DNA of 64,000 nt from Lepraria neglecta. Taxonomy: Eukaryota; Ascomycota; Lecanoromycetes; Lecanorales; Stereocaulaceae. This document shows, piece after piece, positions 21,058 through 33,423 of the stretch. The first letter of the stretch is position 1. Each line of letters begins with the position of its first letter. The DNA lies in the NCBI GenBank assembly GCA_033220425.1, contig CM065650.1, forward strand, positions 1,736,001 to 1,800,000, written 5' to 3'. The notes beneath the pieces are model-generated. The model saw nothing but the letters and a program-made list of their open reading frames with translations. It was not told where the DNA came from and searched no databases. The translations under genes and the position numbers were made by a program.

Positions 21058-21406
21058 ATTCAACGGTTTATTCACTGAAAATGTGCGCTATGTTCAGCAG
21101 CAATGTGACCAGCACAAAGCAAGCAACAAGCATGAACAGTAGAAAATGCTACATAAACCGTCCATCCCAAATATTGATACAGAGAAAGTTAAGAAAAGAA
21201 TGACCCTCTAACACCGTTTGGCGGCCACGAGCAAGCCCCACCTCTTAAACCGCTAAAGCTCGTGCAAACGCCCCTCTAGTAAGACAGACCCTCTATGAGT
21301 ACAGCAACACTTTTGGCAGGTAAAGCCATCATCTGCGTCACGCCTGAGGCGGACAGTCCGTTGCATCGTAATATCGTAGTGAATATGATACAAATTCGCA
21401 AAGCTG

Positions 21407-23390
21407 TTAGTCCTCCCTCTTCCTCTTCTTCATTGCTTTATTGTTCTCCATCGATGGTGTTGGGCTAGTGCTGTCCCTATGCGAGCTACCGCTTGATGAA
21501 GAGCTGCTGGACGCATTGGCAGCGGCAGCTTGGGCGGCCTCAAAGAGAACAGCGCCGAGAGCACCGGCATCCGCATGGTCGATAGGGCTGCCAGTCTCAG
21601 TTGGTGGCAGCTCACCATCCTCAAGAACTCCCATTACGATGGCACCGCTTCCGTGGGTACGAGCGTGCTGTGAGAGATTGTCGCTGCGAGAGAATTTCTT
21701 GCCGCACTCATTGCACTCGAATGGCTTGTCGTGAGTATGGAGAGAACGGTAGTGGCGTTTGAGGTGTTCCTGGCGGCGGAAGCGGCGTGAGCAAAGAGTG
21801 CAGACGAAAGTCTTAGAAGGATCATCGGTGAGGGACTGCTTGCGACCACGGCGAGCGACAGGCTGCACGGATGTAGCAGCAGTGTCGGTACTTGATCCGA
21901 CGGCGTTGGCATCAGATGGAGCAGCAGTGCTATCGCGGGTGGATGAATTCTCTTGATCATCGGCATCTTGCTCGTCTGAGCCAGTGGCGTGGGAGTGTGC
22001 CTCGTGTTTCACATTGGGATCAGAGTCACAGAGGTCCGCGGGGGAAGTAGTCTTCTTCGCCTTCTTCGGCTGGGCGCGCTTCTTAGTAGCCTTCATCTTG
22101 GTCGAAGAGTCTTCCAAACAACGGTGAGACTCTGGCGGTGTTAGGAGACCGGCTGACGCAAATTGATCAACGTCGCTGAATTCTTCGAAGCTGTCTTCGC
22201 TTAGGAATTCCTCTTCGTCAAATGAGATTAGGTCAAGTCGCTGCCTCTTGTTGCCGAGATAGACGGTGTTTTCTGATGGTGAGAACCTTGCCAGGTCGGT
22301 GACAAACTCGTTTTCAGAGTCGAGATCAGAAAACGAGTCGAAACTTGATAGACTACCGAGCGTAGAAGTCGACAGGGACTCAAAGGGTTTGTTGAAGTGT
22401 GACTCTTGCTTGATCAGGCTGAGGTCCCCTCCGAGGATTAGTTTATGCTCCTCGTCATCCCCTGAACACAAGGTTGGCAAATCTGGGAAGTCGACCGTGA
22501 TGTTGCTCGTATGTCGGGTGTCGACGAGCAAGGTTCGAGGATCGCAGAAATCAAAGTCTGTGTCGGAAACGACAGAGCGTGGAACTGGTGATGGGGAAGG
22601 AGAAAGGGAGGGACATGAATTGATGGAAAGGAGGTCGGAGGCTTGGCTCGCCATTACCGAAGGCGGGTGAATAAATACTACGGGCACCACAACTGTTAGC
22701 CAGATGACACTTCAGTATTTCAACCAAATCCATTTCATCTGGGCACCGCCTCGAGAGAACACATATTGCGAAGCGGATCATTGCCGTGTGAGAAATTGAG
22801 ATGTATGACGTACCAGGTGTTAACGATGGTGAGCCGCATCGGGTCCAATCCCCGCCAGCGAGGATTTCACTCTGCACGTCGCCTTCGCATCCCTCTTTGA
22901 CGCCCTCAATGTTATCGAGTCCCATGTATGCACCTGTCACTGGTGTAGGTAGCATACCGCATGTTGACGGTGGGCTGCTGGCACTGCTACCAGAAACAGA
23001 GAGCGGTGGTGTTGACGGATAAACGTAGACATCTGGGGTGCTGCATTCGGTGTCAATTGAGAGTTGCTGGCCTTCGTATTGGTACAAGAAAGGGGTCTTT
23101 TGTTGCAGAGGACGTGGTGAAGCCATGGCAAGTATCGACTTCTGAGGACCATACATATGACGTCCGGACGAAGGCACCTGAGGGTACATCATGGACTGCT
23201 GGCTATGCATCATGGTATCCTGGTAGTAGACTTGCTGTTGGTAATGGTGCATTGGCAAACTGTCCTGAGCCGCATTTGGATGTGGGGAGAAGTGGCCGTG
23301 TTGTCTGTGTTCCGAGTTTGGTTCGGGATTGTAGTAGAAGAAAGGTGCTTGACCCATGGTCTGGGTATGCATTGATTGTAAATTGTCCAT
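21407..23390 (-). CDS. seb1: C2H2 zinc-finger stress regulator Seb1/Msn2-like
   Basis: Exons 22814-23390 and 21407-22692 (121-base intron with GTACGT donor and CTAACAG acceptor) join to 620 residues. The N-terminal half is Gln/Ser/Pro/Tyr-rich and disordered, with an acidic stretch in the middle ([20 protein letters not shown]) likely to activate transcription. A basic segment of Lys/Ala precedes the DNA-binding domain: two C2H2 fingers at about residues 490-541, with [19 protein letters not shown] and [19 protein letters not shown]. The finger helices match the Msn2/Msn4/Seb1 class that binds the stress response element AGGGG. The end carries a Ser run and a KKRKRED basic tail. The ortholog directs responses to osmotic, oxidative and heat stress in moulds. 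Symbol by family resemblance. Confidence 0.88.
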
Positions 23391-26300
23391 TGCCGATGTA
23401 TAAGTATTAGGCCGGCTAGAAGGAACGTACTGTCAGTAATGGTTCTGTTGCCCTTCAAGGTTTCAGACTGCCATACTTCTATTTCTTGAATCGTGGTCCG
23501 TTGACTCGGCGAGATCGTCTCTTTCTTTTCCTTGAAGCGTTATGAGTAATATGGTTTATGTGAGAAGTGGTAAAGTGTGGTCTGAAGGAGTGAAGGGACA
23601 ACAGCAGTGGGCTATGCAAACGACTGTCTAATAGGTTTATTGATGGTCTTATCGATGGATGATCGGAGGAGGCAAGAGAGCCAAATGAGTGACTGAGGAT
23701 TGAAATGGGGCGAGTAAAGAAGGAGCCCAAAGTCAATGATCTCGAAAGGTAAATTACAAAGAAGAGGTTAGTATAAAAGGAAAAGAGGAGGAAGTCGACA
23801 AGAGAATAGGCCTATTGATAGAGAGAGAATAGAAAAATGAATGTGGAGGGCAGAGGGCGGGTAAAGTAACGCTGGCCATCCCATCATGCAACGAATGGCC
23901 TGTTCTCCACTAAGGCGAAGAAGTGCACCAAGCTGCACCGAAATGGATCAGCGCACCTAGATTCACCCTAGAGACAAAAGCGGGTTAAAGCATACTTAGC
24001 ATAGACGGATCAATCGTATGGGGGACTCGGGAGGATGTGATGGCGCAGTCCGCATCAGCATCCCTGAACCACCCATGTCGAAGTCTCTCCGGTCGCATGC
24101 GTTAGCCCCTGTGTGCCAAAAAGCAACACCACTTGTTCGACTTCCAGTGCCGCTTTGAACCAACTCTGCCACCACTCAAACTTCACTAAGACAAACCCAA
24201 AGGGCTGACACAGCGGCGAATTGCGCTCATCGATAAAATAATAAGCGTGCGACTAGGTAGGCAGAGGCAAAAGGCTGACGAATGATCAGGGTCCCTGCCC
24301 AGAATTATTGTGCACAGTGCAAGTCCATTTCTGGGCAATTGCGACCGATACGGCGACGACCTAGACCCCAAGCGCCCAATGAAAGACTTTCCTCACGCCA
24401 GACTATACTTTGTACTTAACAAAGCACGATCCAAAAGACATCTGGTGACTGGCGACATGATAGGATTTCCGTTTCGCAGAGAAAGGTCGGCTCAGGTCTC
24501 TCCTCCCGAGGCGCAGAGCAGCCAAAGACATGGCTTGCTCACACCTCAGGTAAGGGATCAGCGACGAGGGGCTCAGCTGTTCCACCTGCACGCAACCGTC
24601 TCACATAAAGGGTTTTCTTCCGAATACACAGCTCAAAAGGCTGCAGGATTGAACCTTGATTACGATTACTCACAGGTCACAATCGGCACAGCGATCTGAA
24701 GTGCAGGTTTCCGAATGTTTCGAATAATTTATTAATTGTGGCACATACATAACTCAGGCTACATCAGATTACGAAATCCGCATTTATCTCAAACGGCTGT
24801 CACTAGTATCGATTATTGGATTACGGCCAGCTATGGATATGATTGGCCTGATGGGCCTTGAGGCTTTGCACAGAGAGAGAGCCTCGAATTGGACGGCTCA
24901 TAGCCGCCATGGCCACGATAGGCTTTTACAACTGTCTACATACTGCAAGGTACCGCTCTGGTGGGGGTTCGTGATGAGCGTCACCACTTTACTTCTCGCC
25001 GAGGCCCGTATCACACTGGGTAGTATCTAACATCAACATTCTGACCCGCCTTGAAACCCGCAACCGTGCGGTGCGGGGTCAGCAGCATGCGCATCAACAG
25101 CATTGGTGCGGCGCGTATAGCTCTGACGAAGTCGTATCAACATATACAATCATAACAGTAATCCATCAGCTCTTTCTGAATTCTGACTTCGTTGCGTTCA
25201 GTCCGCTGAATTATTGCTATGATGAGTCGCACTTAATTGGCCTGCGCCGCTAGACCAAGCAAGTCTTGCCTTTTTTGTGATCAGCACACCATCAGACGAC
25301 ACACCCGCCATATTCAGCGCGGCGTAGCTCGGTGGCCCATCGTGGAAAACTTATGCGCTGTGAGGCCAGCTTGCACAACTTAACGTTTGTACTCGTACCG
25401 ATTTGACTAAAAATAGAGAACCAAACATTTTGTGGCAAGAGATTAATCACCAAAGAGGCAAGGCCGTCTTGCCGCTCTACGAAAAGCGAAATCCCAGTTC
25501 ACATTGCCATTGGCTCCGTCACGCTGCATTAGCACTTACCGGTTACCACGTTTATTGGCCCTGTGTCGCAGGGTCAGTCCCATGCGCCACCCCTTGCTAA
25601 GATAGAAGAACGCCAATCGGGGCAGACAGGGAATATCCATAAGCTAATGCAGGTACGGCGCAGGTACAGTCAGTTGGAAAACGTAAAAATGTTCGAGAAC
25701 ATGGCCTCGGGCCTCGCGATAACTTGTTTGCGTCAGCTGGAGACGCCGATAAGAGACCTGCTTCGAACAGTTACCAACTCCGTGACCTTCTTCACTACCC
25801 GCAAGTCGATCACCATGATCCAGCCCAAACCTCAAGGTGCCCGGAGAAAAGGTCAAATTCTTCTGACTTTAGCCCCACTCGAGTCTCGATCGAATCTGGT
25901 ATCGACCAAAGCCCGTAGTCTAAAGGTTGACGGCCCGGGATGAACATCCCCAGCAGCCACCAGAGTCTATTGCTCCACGCAAATTCTCCGAGGGAATCGA
26001 AGAAGGTTCTAAAGTTTGTCAAAGGCTTGCCCTAGTCCGATAGTGAGGACGTTCTGGATAAGATTGGCAGAGATCGTGCATCAACCATACCCAACGAGGC
26101 TTCTCGCTGGACCCGTCAACTCCTCTTACGGTTGATACGGGAGCCCGTCGACCGCTAACAAGACTTCAAGGTCTTGAAAAGGCTCAATGGGAAATTGTTC
26201 CCCTAGCGGTGATCATCGTGTCTGATTCTCGAACGTGGAAATTTTTGCATTTCGAAGCGAGATTTAGAGATAGCGACGCCGGCAATCGACATGCTCTCGG

Positions 26301-29300
26301 CAATCGATATGCTCTCGGCAATCGATATGGTCATGAGAAAACCCCCACTTCGCTCTCTGGAGCAAATCGAGGGTTTGGACACTGCTCCATATTTTTCCAC
26401 GTGGAAAATGACAGGACGTCTGACCGCAATAGTGGAAGCATCCAACATTGGGCTCGGACCTGCCCAGAAACCTGGAGTAAAGTCATTGAATTATCAAACG
26501 ACAACCCGGCCTTCGCCGGTGTTTCTACACTCGTTTCAACATTGACCTTGTTGCAAAACACCAGGATCACACAGACATGGAGATGAAGAACTTTGTGTGG
26601 ACAAGGCGAAATAGTGATCTACCCCTTCAAGTTCCAAGACAGTCTCCGGTATTTGGGGGCTATCTTTAGACTGTCATTACTATCGATAAAGAAATGGAGA
26701 AGCACAATTGGAACAAGCTAATAGTTTCGAGGGAAATTTGGATCCTCAACTAGGAGAAGACGACCTTGGCGATACCAAAGCAGAGAGTAGGACTCAGAAC
26801 TAGGGACAGCCAACCAAAAAAAGCAAACGCCACCTGCATAAAACCATGTGCTATCCCTGACGGAATGCATATGAAAGTCAACTAGCTGACAACAAACATC
26901 CAGGCTTTGATACCGGCTTCCCGGAAACAAGCCCGTGGCTTTGGAGGCTTTTTCCGAACAATCAACGATTTAAGCCACCGTGGGGCCAAACTTTAGGGGA
27001 CAATCGCCGTCATCGGAGAGCCTCGCGTGTTTCGAACGTTAACGTTGAAGGCTTCAAAATGTCTTCAATTGAATCAGTTCTAGCTTGCAGATCACGGCAC
27101 ATGGCATCTTCCGTTTCTCAGGCCTCCCAACACCGTAAGCATATCAAAGAAACAAAAGGCACAGCTTCCTACCCCAGCTACTCCGGCCCTCAAGGCCACC
27201 CAGCAATTCATAACGCAATTCTAGGCCGCCTGAAACCCGCTAGAAGGCTTCGGGAAGATCGTAAGGGGGGAAAAGAGCGGGATCGTTGGTGCGGACTTTG
27301 TGGTGGGTGTTCCTGTCGATCTTTATGACCGAGGGAACGATCCCTGGCGAAAATCCTTCGAAGGGAAAAGCGCGCAAACCACGTGTGAACCGCGCATGCA
27401 TTAGAGTGTATTAGATGCATTTTATTAGAGGCAATTGTTTTTGGAAACTTTCGACGCAAGCGACGCAAGCGAGGAGGGTGGTTGCGTCAATAGAGACACT
27501 TTGACCGTGCTTGTTAGTGATGGTGCGAGATGACGATTGCGGTCGGAAAGATGGAAACTTTCTTATTTACCACCTTGAACCAAGGTCCCCCGAGGCCCCC
27601 AAGGACATCACCTAGAACTAGAGGATGATTCGTTGGTGCGTGCTTTACTGCAGGCATACAGTAGGCAAGGGTCATGGGATTTGAAGCTAAAGCTGAAGGC
27701 TCGAGCTGAAGCACACCGCCTCTTTTCTACTGCGTAGAGGAAGGATCATGGTAGGGTCAACAAACGCACGCCATTCTCTTTACGGCCCGCCCGGTCGCTG
27801 TAATGTAGGCCAGACCAGTCTCGTCTCTAAACATGACTCTATGTGTACGAAGCTACCAGTCTCCTAGCAGCATCATTCTTGCCACTGTACCTACTCGCAC
27901 CGGAACAGCGGCCTCTATGACCTTCTCTTTAGCTTCAGCCTCCCCCGGGCCTTCTTCTCGATTTTCAATTATTGACTCTCTATCATTTGTAATAAGTGCA
28001 ATGGGTTGATCTCTCAACATTTTCTGCATTTTGCATCCCTCCCTCCGTTAGTCTTCCTTAATGCCACTTTGACCGAAATTTTCGTCAAGGCCATTAGAAT
28101 AGTCAACGCCTAGAGCTTCTTGGTGCCGGGAATAGCAGCCAAGTATGAGCTATAGACGTTAGAAGTCGAATGGATTTTGACGAAGACGATATTGGGCATT
28201 GTGCATAGGGATTTCAGAATGCTATGACCCTTCTGAATCGGGCTGATGCCATCCTCAGCCGGGGAAGCTTGCGGAAGCTGCTGGTTGACATTTCAAGAAA
28301 CTGTCGGGCACCACTTGTATCTCAGGCTATTCATCCAATGTACTGAGCTTGCAGGAGGCATATATGGACATGTGGCTTCCCTTAGGTGAGCAATCTCATG
28401 GCCAGCATCATCAAAACATGCTCATGTTCAAAATCAACTTCTGCGAAGCCGGACAAGTCTGCTTGCTGTACGAGAACAGAGATGTGAGCTGACAAATTTC
28501 GAAATGCATGATCCCTCAAAAAGACTCCACACTCCAGCTTCGGAAGACGAGAAAGGCGGAGCGCCGAGGAACGGTCTGAGGTGCTTCTACTTTAAGGTCT
28601 CTTTCTTATGAACAATGTCAAGAATGAAGGAAGTATGGAGTAAGGTAGAAAAAACCGAGATCACTGCCGTACAGATCTGAATGCTCTGAGAAGTCGAGTG
28701 TGCTCGGATAGAGAGGCGGCCGGCTTTCCCGTCTATGTTGATCATGAGAATCAAATTTGTTTCTCAGCTCAGCTTCACCTGTATGCTCCAAGGCTGTCAT
28801 CCTGAGTGAAGATAGAAAATGAAAAAAATGTGAAATCCAACGCAACAGCATAAAAGATGCTCTTGACGCCTTGCTGTAGGCTAATCACGGCTTCAGAACT
28901 TGTCATATTGAGATCATCCACTCATTGAGCAGTCATCCTCTTCCTATTATAGATTGACACGAAGTAGTTCCGTATCGTTCATCACAAGCCATATCCAAGG
29001 CCAACAAAATAAAATCTCGCTTGAAAATGCATCGATACCGCCAAGCCGCTTATACACTAGCTCAGCCCTACGCGTTCAATGTTCCCACGAAACTTTTCGT
29101 GCTGTGAGAATTCTTTTCTTCTTCGTGCGGCGGCATGACTACTAACCCGTGTTGCCTGGACGTCCTGCTCAGTGATGTATTCAAGCGTCAGTCATGCCAC
29201 AGAATGAAGATATTGCACGTCGGTTGTGACCCTGCTCAGGCTCTACCTGTTGAGAATTCGACCGCTTGCGAATGTGGGCGTGGGAGAGCTGAGGGGGGGA

Positions 29301-29621
29301 GATCGAACATACTGTGGGCTTGACGGATGTCGTTGAGGATTGAATAGAATTATCGTGGGATGCTTGGGGAAGAGCTTGGGTGTTCTGGGAGGCTATCTAC
29401 ACAAGTGGGGGGCAATTCGAGCTCTGCACGTCAGTGTTCTTATGAGGAAGGGCAGGCTAGCATCACGGATTGCGGGAGGGGGGCATAGCATTCAGTCGTC
29501 AATAGTCATATGTCTATCAAGCGTCGGCTTAATGGTCAACAATGGAACCGTATCTACAAGCTTTGACATGCATAATGCCATAGGATTCTCGTCAATGCCT
29601 CGTAACTCATGCCCGATATCT
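23391..29621. other. 6.2-kb gene-poor region
   Basis: The left 600 bases are purine-rich on the plus strand and should contain the Seb1 promoter and leader. Beyond this no gene could be supported on either strand: longer frames begin at non-ATG codons or show no coherent splice pattern. The ATG frame at 27059-27328 has a good start context and a GTAAGC donor 73 bases in, but no acceptable downstream exons. Between 27700 and 28300 the minus strand shows protein-like pieces broken by stops that I could not identify. No terminal repeats of a transposon were found. Confidence 0.45.
26281..26334 (+). repeat. 18-base tandem repeat, about 2.8 copies
   Basis: Units GGCAATCGACATGCTCTC, GGCAATCGATATGCTCTC and a third that diverges after GGCAATCGATATG. 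Isolated within the gene-poor region. Confidence 0.85.
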
Positions 29622-30816
29622 TCATTCATGTTCTCCAACCTTCTCAAGCTTCCCCTGGTCTCTCTTCTCTCCCGTCTCGCCCACAATCCTCAGCCTATCT
29701 ACCCTGACTTTTTCTCCATCCCCCTCGCCGTCCACCACGAACAATACCAACGATGTGACATTCTGGAATTTGACAAAACGTAGCTCCACCTTCGCGGTCC
29801 CAGTCTTCTCATCCCAGTCCCGAGGAGTCAAAGTGATCTCCTGCGTAGCTGCCACATCCTCTGCCTCGTCAAATCCAAGCACATGTGCGCGATTCGAGTA
29901 TATCTGGATAGTCTTTGGCCGCATAGGAACGTCCTCGCCGTCTTTCGGTGGCAGTGATGTGATATGTAGGGTGTGCACCTTCAGCGTCGACATGAATGGG
30001 ATGTACAGCATGAGCTGCTCGTCGGTGTCGCTCTCCACCCAATCCTTCTTTTCTTCATCCCCATTCGCAGGTCCCTTGCCTTTGCCATTGCCACTGTCCA
30101 GTGCAGACGGTCTGCTGCTCTCGAATAGTATCCTCGCAGTGCCGTAATCGCTGTCGGAGTTCAAGAGATCCAGGCCTCTGACGTCCACTTGATCTGTGAT
30201 ATCGCTGTAGCCTTTGGGCAGAATAACTGCCGTCCATTCTCCGAAGCCGTTCGCGCCATCTGAGTCAGCCTCTGCCGAGAGCTTCTTGATAATTGACTGA
30301 AGCTTCCGTGGATCTGCTTCTTTGATCTGTTCGACGATCTTTGCTTTTTTGAATATTATGAAGGTGGGGAGGCTGGAAGCACCACTATTAGCCCTAGTAT
30401 GCCTGGGTGGGTGATACAGCTAGTCCCAGCGCCGCGTTGATAGGTTGTGCAGCAGCTACAAGCACACTGCCAACGCGGCGCTGGGGGTAAATGTACTATC
30501 ACTCACGCCGTGACCTGATATTCTTGGGCGACTTCTTTCTGCTGCTCGGTGTTGACTTTGGCGAAGGTAATATGGTTTGGTCGTGAGAGCTCTGCTGAAA
30601 GCTGCTCATAGATGGGAGCGATTTGTTTGCATGGTCCACACCAATCTGCGTAGACTGTAAGGCATTAGGTCAGCCAATCAGGTATAAAAAGATTGCTCTG
30701 AAAGAGTATAGGAGGGGCTTGAGGGTACAACACGTACAGTCTGTGACCACGATCTTAGACGACTGCAGTAAGTTGTTAAGCTGGCTTGCTGAGCTTATGT
30801 TCACAGTTTTCGACAT
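29622..30816 (-). CDS. Thioredoxin-like protein with PITH domain (Txl1 type)
   Basis: Exons 30738-30816, 30507-30654 and 29622-30372 give 325 residues. Residues 1-105 form a thioredoxin domain with the active site WCGPC (in YADWCGPCKQIAPIYEQL) and the cis-proline segment ALPTFIIFKKAK. Residues about 150-310 form the PITH domain, with DVRGLDLLNSDSDYG near its start, then LMLYIPFMSTLKVHTLHI and RPKTIQIYSNRAHVLGFDEAE. This order is that of thioredoxin-like protein 1 (TXNL1, fission yeast Txl1), a cytosolic redox protein bound to the 26S proteasome. Three exons were required to restore both domains. Intron 2 carries a strong hairpin. The 3' untranslated region reaches into the gene-poor region. 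Confidence 0.92.
30425..30485. repeat. Perfect 15-base inverted repeat in an intron
   Basis: Arms CCCAGCGCCGCGTTG (30425-30439) and its exact complement (30471-30485) enclose a 31-base loop. Both arms fall inside intron 2 (30373-30506) of the thioredoxin-PITH gene. GC-rich arms would form a stable hairpin in the pre-mRNA. Confidence 0.9.
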
Positions 30817-30973
30817 ATTGAATGCAGTGTAGAATTGTTAAGGGCCAAGAACCATGACGCTGATGATATCTCTTCTGGTATGTATCAACAAAGGCTTGGC
30901 ACCTCAAGGCGACAAAAATCTGCCCCCAGCTCAGTCGAAGCTCGCTCGGGGGCTGCCGCTTTAGCGAGGGAGC

Positions 30974-31035
30974 TACTCGTATTGCCCCCCCAACCGCCAG
31001 TCCCCCCAAACCGCCAGCCGCTAAACCTAATTAGG
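30974..31035 (+). repeat. Left terminal inverted repeat of the Fot1/pogo element
   Basis: Matches the right end in inverted orientation but holds an extra 14-base partial duplication of the CCAACCGCCAG block, so it is longer than its partner. Confidence 0.75.
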
Positions 31036-32182
31036 CAAACTATCAAATGGTATGTCGAAAATCATACTCAAACTCCTCCATTCCACCCATTGCATGCCAC
31101 CGTAATGGCTATATCAACGCTCCACGGCTCTGACGACCCTGCCGACCTTCTACTAGAGCAAGAAGACCTCTAGATAGGCCCTCTGGAGCTCCCGAAAGAG
31201 TAAAGGATCCTGTTGGCTATAAACTATTATCACGAAACCATTGGAACACTATAAGCCGAATCGACTTGCCAGATCGCTACTCGGTTCCGAATCAGTCGGA
31301 CTACTCTACGAGATCGAATCAAAGGAGCCAGATCAAGGAATAAAGTCAGCCAGGAGTAACAATTACTATCACCAGCAGAAGAAGCCGTAATCGCCAGATG
31401 GATAATATAACTCGGAAAATGGGGGTGGCCACCAAGGGTCATGCAATTGCGGTCTATAGCCTAGCAGATACTTCGAAAGAGAGGTTATATAAAAGACCTA
31501 GGCAATTACTGGGTTGAGAAGTTCTTCAATCGCCATCCTGATCTAAAAACGAAATTCCTTTCGCCTATAGATAAAGACAGGAACAACATCGCCAGTGACC
31601 CTGAAACAATAGCTCATTAGTTCGAGCTCTACCATACAACGAAGCAGCAGTACAAGGTAGAAGACCAGGATACGTACAATATAGATGAGAAAGGCTTCCA
31701 ATGCGACCCCTAGTAACACCAAGAGCACCCTGAATAACAGCAGCTATACCTCATCGAGCACATATATCAGATACATTAGCGAGGCCGGAGCAGCCAGTCC
31801 TTATGCGAGAGCTATCGCCCACTCCAGTGGCCATACAGGGAGGTCGAATTATCAGGAAGCCACGGCGACTCCTTGAATAGGCGCTATGCCTAATGAAGAA
31901 GGAGGTGCAGGCCGAGGAAAGCATTGCAATCGCGTTTTCAGGCCTGAAATCGAGTTCGAATTGGAATATGATATCGCAAGCAGAGTTATGTATTCGAGGA
32001 TTCGGATGGATGTGCTGCACCAACCACATGAGATATGGCTTGTCTGAATAGCAGGGCCTCTTCCACTACTAGTCCACTGCCTCCGGGCCTCTTGTAGAGC
32101 TCCAATTGGGCCACATAGCCATGTAATGCAATGGAATGGAGGCATTGAATAGTGGCATTGATAAAATCATTTATTAGCGCTC

Positions 32183-32227
32183 CCAATTAGGCTTAGCGGC
32201 TGGCGGTTTGGGGGGCAATACGAGTAG
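32183..32227 (-). repeat. Right terminal inverted repeat of the Fot1/pogo element
   Basis: Reads, on the minus strand, TACTCGTATTGCCCCCC followed by AAACCGCCAGCCGCTAAG, pairing with the left end. Confidence 0.75.
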
Positions 32228-33423
32228 GTGAGCACAAAAAAGCCCGGCAATGCCAAGCTATGCTCGCAGCGGGGAACACCACCAGGTTGAGCCTAATGGT
32301 ACTCGCCGCCGGTACTTTCCCCTATTAGACGTAGTCGCCGCCCACCTTGCCGCCGCCGTCGATTCGCTTAATTTAGCTGGGCAGGCCGTAGGATTTAAAA
32401 TTCTTCTTTCCTGTCAGGGGCCTGCCTAGAGCGAGTCGATAGGGGTGTAATATAACTAGGAGAATATATCTAAGGAGAGAAGATAGATATATAAAGGCTG
32501 CGCGCGTCTTGGAGACGCGCTAAGCCGCTAGCCATGAGCGATGATCGAACGTTCGATAACCATACTCCATACTACGCGTATCGGCATAAACAGCAAGCGA
32601 AGGCCAAGCCCCGCCGTGGTTTTGGGCCCTAATGGCTTAGTGGCCAGTTATGACAATTGTCTTCGGGTCTGCTACTCGAAGACTCCCTATTTGGGCCTAT
32701 ATGGCATGCACGCAGCCCGCCTGGCGTCCCATTAGGGGGTTGCCCGGGGCGCGATCATGACAGTTATCCCTGTAGAAGACGTTATAAAAAGCTTGCATTC
32801 CACCCTTGCAACTCCGTCCTATGCGCCAGCGGCGGTGATACCACCAGCGGCGGCAGCAGTAGTAGTACTGTAGACACTATAGAGACCGTCGACAACGAGG
32901 TATAGGTCCTGGTGACGTCGACGGCGTTATTGCGCAATTTTAGTACTATGTAGCACGAAAGGTGACTGTGTAGGGTGAGTCAACCTCACGCATTTGGTGG
33001 GGCGGCCCACTAACATGTACGGCCCATTAACCCGTGCAGTACGTTAAGGATCTCTTGCTAGTGCACCCGATCAAGGTAGATTACGGTGGTAGGGGGATCC
33101 CTAAAGTACTGCGAAGCCAGCTAATTCTATGCTAGGGAGGCACGCCCCTCTACTCCGCCGCTCTGCTCCTGCGCTAACGACTATTGTACCTGTATGCTCC
33201 CTCGGTGCTGTCCCATGCTCCCCTCTGCTCTCCTGCTGCTCCCCTGTGCTCGCTCTCTGCTCCCTCTCTGCTTCTCTGCTGCCATCACATGTTACAAGGG
33301 ACCAAATTAGACGAAATGGATATTGGTGATCTACCAAAAGGTATCGACGTAATGCGTATCGTATCGTTCCCATAGAAGGACTACCTAGATCTAATAGGGT
33401 TCTTGTTCTTCGCGCCTCCTAAA
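32228..33423. other. 1.2-kb region without a supported gene
   Basis: Contains a TATA-like run at 32487-32493 followed by a short hairpin (8-base arms 32502-32509 and 32513-32520), and a CT-rich low-complexity stretch at about 33150-33280. Reading frames are broken. It may be older repeat material beside the Fot1/pogo element, but no ends were defined. Confidence 0.4.

Larger units (their letters stand above)
30973..32227 (+). mobile_element. Decayed Fot1/pogo-type DNA transposon
   Basis: Bounded by inverted repeats of about 45 bases beginning TACTCGTATTGCCCCCC and containing AAACCGCCAGCCGCTAA, left at about 30974-31035 and right at about 32183-32227. A TA at each end fits the usual target duplication. 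On the plus strand the interior gives CENP-B/transposase pieces: RKRGYIKDLGNYWVEKFFNR, HPDLKTKFLSPIDKDRNN and YNIDEKGFQCDP, the last being the first catalytic-Asp block of pogo-family DDE transposases. Stops interrupt the frame and most of the DDE core downstream is missing, so the element is internally deleted and non-autonomous. At 1.26 kb it is shorter than the usual 1.8-2 kb of the family. Confidence 0.8.

Noticed and set aside
24310-24699. 129-codon plus-strand frame
   Set aside because: Starts with GTG, has no ATG near its start and no family resemblance.
27059-27328. Possible gene with GTAAGC donor at 27131
   Set aside because: Downstream exons could not be joined without stops; kept only as a note in the gene-poor region.
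32502-32520. Short hairpin as a terminator or RNA element
   Set aside because: Only eight pairs and no nearby gene end; likely incidental.
33150-33280. CT-rich array as a tandem repeat or CRISPR-like array
   Set aside because: Irregular low-complexity sequence without fixed spacing; no CRISPR array is expected or seen in this eukaryotic DNA.
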